Source: Roseovarius indicus (GTDB lineage Bacteria > Pseudomonadota > Alphaproteobacteria > Rhodobacterales > Rhodobacteraceae). Taken from it: a DNA stretch of 64,000 nucleotides. The notes beneath the pieces were generated by a model. It was given only the letters and a program-made list of their open reading frames with translations, was not told the origin of the DNA and did no database searches. The position numbers were made by a program, and so were the translations under genes. Of this stretch, positions 60,390 through 64,000 are shown piece after piece (the first letter of the stretch is position 1; each line of letters opens with the position of its first letter). The stretch covers positions 5,208,001 to 5,272,000 of the forward strand of contig NZ_CP031598.1 in assembly GCF_008728195.1 (NCBI RefSeq), written 5' to 3'.

Positions 60390-61475
60390 ATGAAAACGCT
60401 GTTACTGACGACCGCAGCCGCGCTTGCGATGGGCACGGTCGCCGCCTCGGCTCAAGAGGTGCGCGTCTACAACTGGTCCGACTATATCGACGAGGACCTG
60501 CTCACCAAATTCGAAGAGGAAACCGGCCTCGACCTCGTCTACGACGTGTTCGACTCGAACGAAGTGCTGGAAACCAAGATGCTCGCCGGCGGCTCGGGCT
60601 ACGACGTGGTCGTCCCCTCCGGCACCTTCCTGCAACGTCAGATCATGGCTGGCGCCTTCCAGAAACTCGACAAGGAACAACTCCCCAACCTCGAGAACAT
60701 GTGGGACACGATCCAGGAACGCACCGACGCCTATGATCCGGGCGGTGAATACTCGATCAACTACATGTGGGGCACCACCGGCCTCGGCGTGAATGTCGAC
60801 AAGGTCAAGGAAGCGCTGGGCGAAGACGCCCCCATGGGCTCGCTCGATCTTATCTTCGACCCCGCCAACATGGAAAAACTGGCCTCCTGCGGCGTCCACT
60901 TCCTCGACGCCCCGACCGAGCTCATCCCCGCGGCGCTCGCCTATATCGGCGAAGACCCCGACAGCCACGACCCCGACGTGATCGCCAAGGTCGAACCGGT
61001 GCTGGAAGCGGTCCGCCCGCATATCCTCAAGTTCCACAGTTCCGAATACATCAACGCGCTCGCCAACGGTGACATCTGCGTCGCCTTCGGCTGGTCCGGC
61101 GACATCCTCCAGGCCCGCGACCGCGCCGACGAGGCCGACAACGGCGTCACCATCGCCTACAACGCACCCAAGGAAGGCGCGCTGATGTGGTTCGACCAGA
61201 TGGCCATCCCGGTCGACGCCCCCAACCCCGAGGGCGCCCACACCTTCCTCAACTTCATCATGGATCCCGAGAACATCGCCGCGGCGTCGAACTACGTCTA
61301 TTACGCCAACGGCAACAAGGCCTCGCAGGAACACCTCGTCGAGGACGTGATCGAAGATCCGGCGATCTACCCGGATGAGGAAACGCTGGAGAATCTCTAC
61401 ACCACCACGCCCTACCCGGCGAAGGTGCAGCGGGTCGTCACCCGCCTCTGGACCAAGATCAAGTCGGGCACCTGA
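60390..61475 (+). CDS. potF: Putrescine-type periplasmic binding protein PotF
   Basis: A 361-residue binding protein with a signal peptide (MKTLLLTTAAALAMGTVAASA). EVRVYNWSDYIDEDLLTKFEEETGLDLVYDVFDSNEVLETKMLAGGSGYDVVVPSGTFL is typical of PotF, with the aromatic and acidic ligand residues SDY and YDVVVPS present. It delivers putrescine to PotGHI. The ATG at 60390 has GGGAGA upstream; an earlier in-frame start at 60366 is not needed. A GC-rich hairpin follows before potG. Confidence 0.9.
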   Translation: MKTLLLTTAAALAMGTVAASAQEVRVYNWSDYIDEDLLTKFEEETGLDLVYDVFDSNEVLETKMLAGGSGYDVVVPSGTFLQRQIMAGAFQKLDKEQLPNLENMWDTIQERTDAYDPGGEYSINYMWGTTGLGVNVDKVKEALGEDAPMGSLDLIFDPANMEKLASCGVHFLDAPTELIPAALAYIGEDPDSHDPDVIAKVEPVLEAVRPHILKFHSSEYINALANGDICVAFGWSGDILQARDRADEADNGVTIAYNAPKEGALMWFDQMAIPVDAPNPEGAHTFLNFIMDPENIAAASNYVYYANGNKASQEHLVEDVIEDPAIYPDEETLENLYTTTPYPAKVQRVVTRLWTKIKSGT

Positions 61476-61490
61476 GGCCCCGCCTATCGC

Positions 61491-61518
61491 GGCCCGCGCG
61501 AAAATCCTCGCGCGGGCC
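61491..61518 (+). terminator. Hairpin between potF and potG, no U-tract
   Basis: GGCCCGCGCGA-aaatcc-TCGCGCGGGCC is a perfect 11-bp stem starting 16 bp after potF. As after potD, it lacks a U run and probably acts to raise binding-protein yield over the other subunits. Confidence 0.55.
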
Positions 61519-61547
61519 CCTTTCCACATGCAATTCGGGGAACAGGC

Positions 61548-62672
61548 ATGGGGCAGACCGTTTTCGAGCCGTGGAACGACCCGGACGCCAAGCCGCTGAT
61601 CCAGTTCAGGAACGTCAGCAAGCGCTTCGGCGAATTCACCGCCATCGACAACCAGTCCTTCGATATCTACGAGCGTGAATTCTTCGCCCTTCTCGGCCCC
61701 TCGGGCTGTGGCAAGACCACGATGATGCGCATGCTCGCCGGCTTCGAGACGCCAACCGAGGGCACCATCCTGCTCGGCGGGCAGGATATCGCGCCGATCC
61801 CCCCCAACAAGCGCGCCGTGAACATGATGTTCCAGTCCTACGCGCTCTTCCCCCACCTTTCGGTCTGGGAAAACATCGCCTTCGGCCTCAAACGCGACCG
61901 CCGGCCCAAGGACGAGATCGACATCCGCGTCGCCGAAATGCTCAAGCTCACGCGCCTCGAACAATTCGCCCGCCGCAAACCTCACCAAATCTCCGGCGGC
62001 CAGCGCCAGCGCGTCGCCCTCGCCCGCTCGCTGGCCAAGGCCCCCAAACTCCTCCTCCTCGACGAACCCCTCGGCGCCCTCGACGCCAAGCTGCGCCAGG
62101 ACACCCAGTTCGAGCTGATGGACATTCAGGAGAAAACCGGCACCACCTTCGTCATCGTCACCCACGACCAGGAAGAAGCGATGACCGTCGCATCCCGTGT
62201 CGCGGTGATGGATCACGGACGCATCGTTCAGGCCGACATCCCCGCCAAGATCTATGAACAACCCAACTCCGTCTACGTGGCCGACTTCATCGGCGAGGTC
62301 ACCATCATCGACGGCACCGCCACCAAGGCCGACGAGGGCTACGAGATCGACTTCGCCGAGGGTCAGCCGAAACTCTACTGCAAGACCGACAAGCAACTCG
62401 CGAACGGCCAGAGCGCTCACATCGCGATCCGGCCCGAAAAAGTCTCTATTTCAGCCGAAAAGCCCACGGATCGCCGCAACATCCTGCACGGCAAGATCGA
62501 CGACATCGCCTATCTGGGCAACATCTCGACCTATCACGTGAAGCTTCCCAACGGCAAAATCGTCAAGGCGCAAACCGCCAACACCCGCCGCCTCGCCCAC
62601 CGCCCCTTCACATGGGAAGACGAGGTCTACCTCAGCTGGTCCGACACCGCCGGCGTCTTGCTGGAGCGCTGA
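61548..62672 (+). CDS. potG: Putrescine-type ABC transporter ATPase PotG
   Basis: A 374-residue ATPase: Walker A GPSGCGKTT, signature ISGGQRQRVALARSL, Walker [13 protein letters not shown], switch VTHDQEEAMTVAS and a C-terminal TOBE domain with IAIRPEKVSIS. The start EPWNDPDAKPLIQFRNVSKRFGEFTAIDNQSFDIYERE fits PotG. The ATG at 61548 is 72 bp after potF. potH begins 3 bp after its stop, so potG-H-I are one transcript. Confidence 0.92.
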   Translation: MGQTVFEPWNDPDAKPLIQFRNVSKRFGEFTAIDNQSFDIYEREFFALLGPSGCGKTTMMRMLAGFETPTEGTILLGGQDIAPIPPNKRAVNMMFQSYALFPHLSVWENIAFGLKRDRRPKDEIDIRVAEMLKLTRLEQFARRKPHQISGGQRQRVALARSLAKAPKLLLLDEPLGALDAKLRQDTQFELMDIQEKTGTTFVIVTHDQEEAMTVASRVAVMDHGRIVQADIPAKIYEQPNSVYVADFIGEVTIIDGTATKADEGYEIDFAEGQPKLYCKTDKQLANGQSAHIAIRPEKVSISAEKPTDRRNILHGKIDDIAYLGNISTYHVKLPNGKIVKAQTANTRRLAHRPFTWEDEVYLSWSDTAGVLLER

Positions 62673-62675
62673 GAG

Positions 62676-63566
62676 ATGCGCCGCGCCGTCCTCATCCTCG
62701 TCCCCTATCTCTGGCTTCTGGCGCTGTTCCTCGTGCCCTTCCTGATCGTGCTGAAGATCAGCCTGTCGGACATCGCCCTCGCCATCCCGCCCTACACGCC
62801 CACGCTCGACCTCTCGACCGGATGGCAGGGCGTTAAAGACTTCTTCGCCGCCCTCGACCTCGAAAACTTCGAATTCCTCACCACCGACGACCTTTACTGG
62901 AAGGCCTACCTTTCCTCGGTCAAGATCGCGGCCATCGCCACCTTCCTCACCCTCTGCGTCGGCTATCCCATCGCCTACGGCATGGCCAACGCGCCTGATC
63001 ACTGGCGCCCCACGCTGATGATGCTGGTGATCCTGCCCTTCTGGACCAGCTTCCTGATCCGCGTCTATTCCTGGATGGGCATCCTTTCGACCGAGGGCTA
63101 TCTCAACCAGTTCCTCCTCGGCATCGGCCTCATCTCCGAGCCGCTGACCATCCTCAACACCAACACCGCCGTCTATATCGGCATCGTCTACACCTACCTG
63201 CCCTTCATGATCCTGCCGATCTACGCGGCCCTCGAACGGCTCGACGGCTCGCTTCTCGAAGCGGCCGAAGACCTTGGCTGTTCCCGCATGTCGGCCTTCT
63301 GGCTGGTCACCGTGCCGCTCTCGAAAAACGGCATCATCGCCGGCTGCTTCCTCGTCTTCATCCCCACTATCGGCGAATTCGTCATCCCCTCGCTGCTCGG
63401 CGGCTCACGCACGCTGATGATCGGCAAGGTCCTGTGGGAGGAGTTCTTCAACAACCGCGACTGGCCCGTCGCCTCCGCCGTCGCCGTCATCCTGCTGCTG
63501 ATCCTGATCATCCCGATCATCCTCTTCCAGCGGAACGAGCAGAAACAGCGGGAGGCCGACCAATGA
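62676..63566 (+). CDS. potH: Putrescine-type ABC transporter permease PotH
   Basis: A 296-residue permease with six predicted helices, starting AVLILVPYLWLLALFLVPFLIVLKISLSDIALAIPPY and with the EAA loop LDGSLLEAAEDLGCSRMSAFWLVTVPLSKNGIIAG. The size is normal for PotH, in contrast to the enlarged PotB in the first pot cluster. The ATG at 62676 follows GAGAG. A 29-codon ORF and then potI follow with start/stop overlaps. Confidence 0.92.
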   Translation: MRRAVLILVPYLWLLALFLVPFLIVLKISLSDIALAIPPYTPTLDLSTGWQGVKDFFAALDLENFEFLTTDDLYWKAYLSSVKIAAIATFLTLCVGYPIAYGMANAPDHWRPTLMMLVILPFWTSFLIRVYSWMGILSTEGYLNQFLLGIGLISEPLTILNTNTAVYIGIVYTYLPFMILPIYAALERLDGSLLEAAEDLGCSRMSAFWLVTVPLSKNGIIAGCFLVFIPTIGEFVIPSLLGGSRTLMIGKVLWEEFFNNRDWPVASAVAVILLLILIIPIILFQRNEQKQREADQ

Positions 63567-63652
63567 CCCACGCCACCCAGTCGAAATCTTCAAAAGATTT
63601 CGAACAGATTTCTTTTCAAGAAATCGCCCCCCACCCGGAGGCCACCGCATGA
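63563..63652 (+). CDS. 29-residue ORF coupled between potH and potI, hypothetical
   Basis: The ATG at 63563 overlaps the potH stop (ATGA) and its TGA at 63650-63652 overlaps the potI ATG (ATGA). The peptide begins MTHATQSKSSKDFEQ and is polar, without signal or helix. Its codons are AT-rich in the middle because two stem-loops lie there: TCGAAATCTT-caa-AAGATTTCGA (63581-63603) and GATTTCTT-ttc-AAGAAATC (63607-63625). It may be a coupling leader that carries ribosomes from potH to potI, or an inserted palindromic element that happens to stay open. Confidence 0.4.
   Translation: MTHATQSKSSKDFEQISFQEIAPHPEATA
63581..63625 (+). repeat. Two AT-rich stem-loops between potH and potI
   Basis: Perfect stems of 10 bp (63581-63603) and 8 bp (63607-63625), each with a 3-base loop, share the AGATTTC/GAAATCT words. 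They could limit read-through or stabilise the message ends. Confidence 0.6.
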
Positions 63653-64000
63653 GACGCCTCACCTGGTTCAACGCCACCTCCCTGACCCTCGGCTTTGCCT
63701 TCCTCTACCTGCCGATGGTCATCCTCGTGGTCTACAGCTTCAACGCCTCCAAGCTCGTCACCGTCTGGGCGGGCTTCTCGACCCGCTGGTACGGCGAGCT
63801 CCTGCAGAACGAGGCCTTCCTCGACGCCGCCTGGGTCACGCTACAGGTCGCCGTGGTCAGCTCCACCATCGCCACCGTCCTCGGCACCATGGCGGCCCTC
63901 GTCCTCGTCCGCGCCGGCCGCTTCGCCGGCCGCACGCTCTTCTCCGGCATGATCTACGCCCCGCTCGTCATGCCCGAGGTCATTACCGGCCTCTCCCTCC
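63649..64000 (+). CDS. potI: Putrescine-type ABC transporter permease PotI, partial
   Basis: The first 117 residues are visible before the right edge. RRLTWFNATSLTLGFAFLYLPMVILVVYSFNASKLVTVWAGFSTRWYGELLQNEAFLDAAWVTLQVAVVSSTIATVLGTMAALVLVRAG is typical of PotI/PotC, with helix 1 near residues 10-30 and helix 2 near 65-85. It completes PotFGHI. The ATG at 63649 overlaps the 29-codon ORF's stop, and a GGAGG lies 9 bp upstream at 63637-63642. Confidence 0.88.
   Translation, partial: MRRLTWFNATSLTLGFAFLYLPMVILVVYSFNASKLVTVWAGFSTRWYGELLQNEAFLDAAWVTLQVAVVSSTIATVLGTMAALVLVRAGRFAGRTLFSGMIYAPLVMPEVITGLSL

Noticed and set aside
60402..62420. 672-codon open frame on the minus strand
   Set aside because: It is antisense to potF and potG, which have clear motifs; this frame has none.
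63434..63652. 72-codon frame ending at the potI start
   Set aside because: Its first part is an out-of-frame shadow of potH. Only the final 29 codons, from the ATG at 63563, make sense as a separate ORF.

Overview
The window is about 64 kb of GC-rich chromosome from an alphaproteobacterium, most likely a marine Rhodobacterales (Roseobacter-group) bacterium. Supporting signs are the PetP/PetR regulator pair, the Tat-exported PhoD, a MoxR-DUF58-DUF4159 block, an ectoine hydrolase-type gene set, Pot-type polyamine transporters and the GC-biased codon use. I see no rRNA, tRNA, CRISPR array, transposase or prophage. Both edges cut genes: a GT14 glycosyltransferase on the left and a PotI-type permease on the right.

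Layout. 1-10.2 kb: surface glycan enzymes (GT14 transferase, sulfotransferase), a bestrophin-like channel, an orphan PstB-like ATPase, a sugar/nucleoside kinase translationally coupled to endonuclease III, an AraC-Ogt DNA repair fusion, a KtrAB potassium system and an OmpA lipoprotein. 10.2-18.4 kb: a TIGR02117 protein, diacylglycerol kinase, a GAF protein, DNA polymerase I, a small AT-rich island of unknown membrane proteins, a BrnA-like protein with 11-bp iterons upstream, a universal stress protein, an SDR and a DUF1285 protein. 18.5-25.5 kb: a tightly overlapping MoxR/DUF58/DUF4159/membrane protein operon. 25.6-29.6 kb: glcDEF glycolate oxidase. 29.7-38.9 kb: a trypsin-like protease, Hsp20, a four-domain META protein, an ECF sigma/VWA pair, a DapA-family lyase, succinate-semialdehyde dehydrogenase and petPR. 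39-44 kb: ilvE with an orphan citrate lyase alpha subunit, PhoD, and a divergent TetR/membrane protein pair with two matching operators.

44.1-64 kb is a nitrogen-compound uptake and catabolism region. A first PotADBC transporter is followed by a class III aminotransferase, an aldehyde dehydrogenase and an Lrp regulator. Next comes a tightly packed operon of EutB, an FMN reductase, EutC and a nitrilase-family hydrolase, with a divergent DoeA-type ectoine hydrolase. The last part is a SpuC putrescine aminotransferase, a GntR regulator and a second PotFGHI transporter.

The most interesting points are in this last region. The ectoine-type gene set has no recognisable DoeB/EutE deacetylase here but carries a coupled nitrilase and flavin reductase. 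A perfect 19-bp palindrome resembling an Lrp box precedes the aldehyde dehydrogenase gene. A TTTGATCAAA motif is shared by both pot loci and may mark a GntR regulon. PotB and PotC are unusually enlarged, and a 29-codon ORF is start/stop-coupled between potH and potI. Dispersed intergenic repeats with a GTATTTTT core recur downstream of several genes, and one copy supplies the glcE start codon. All functions are from reading the sequence; no database search was run.
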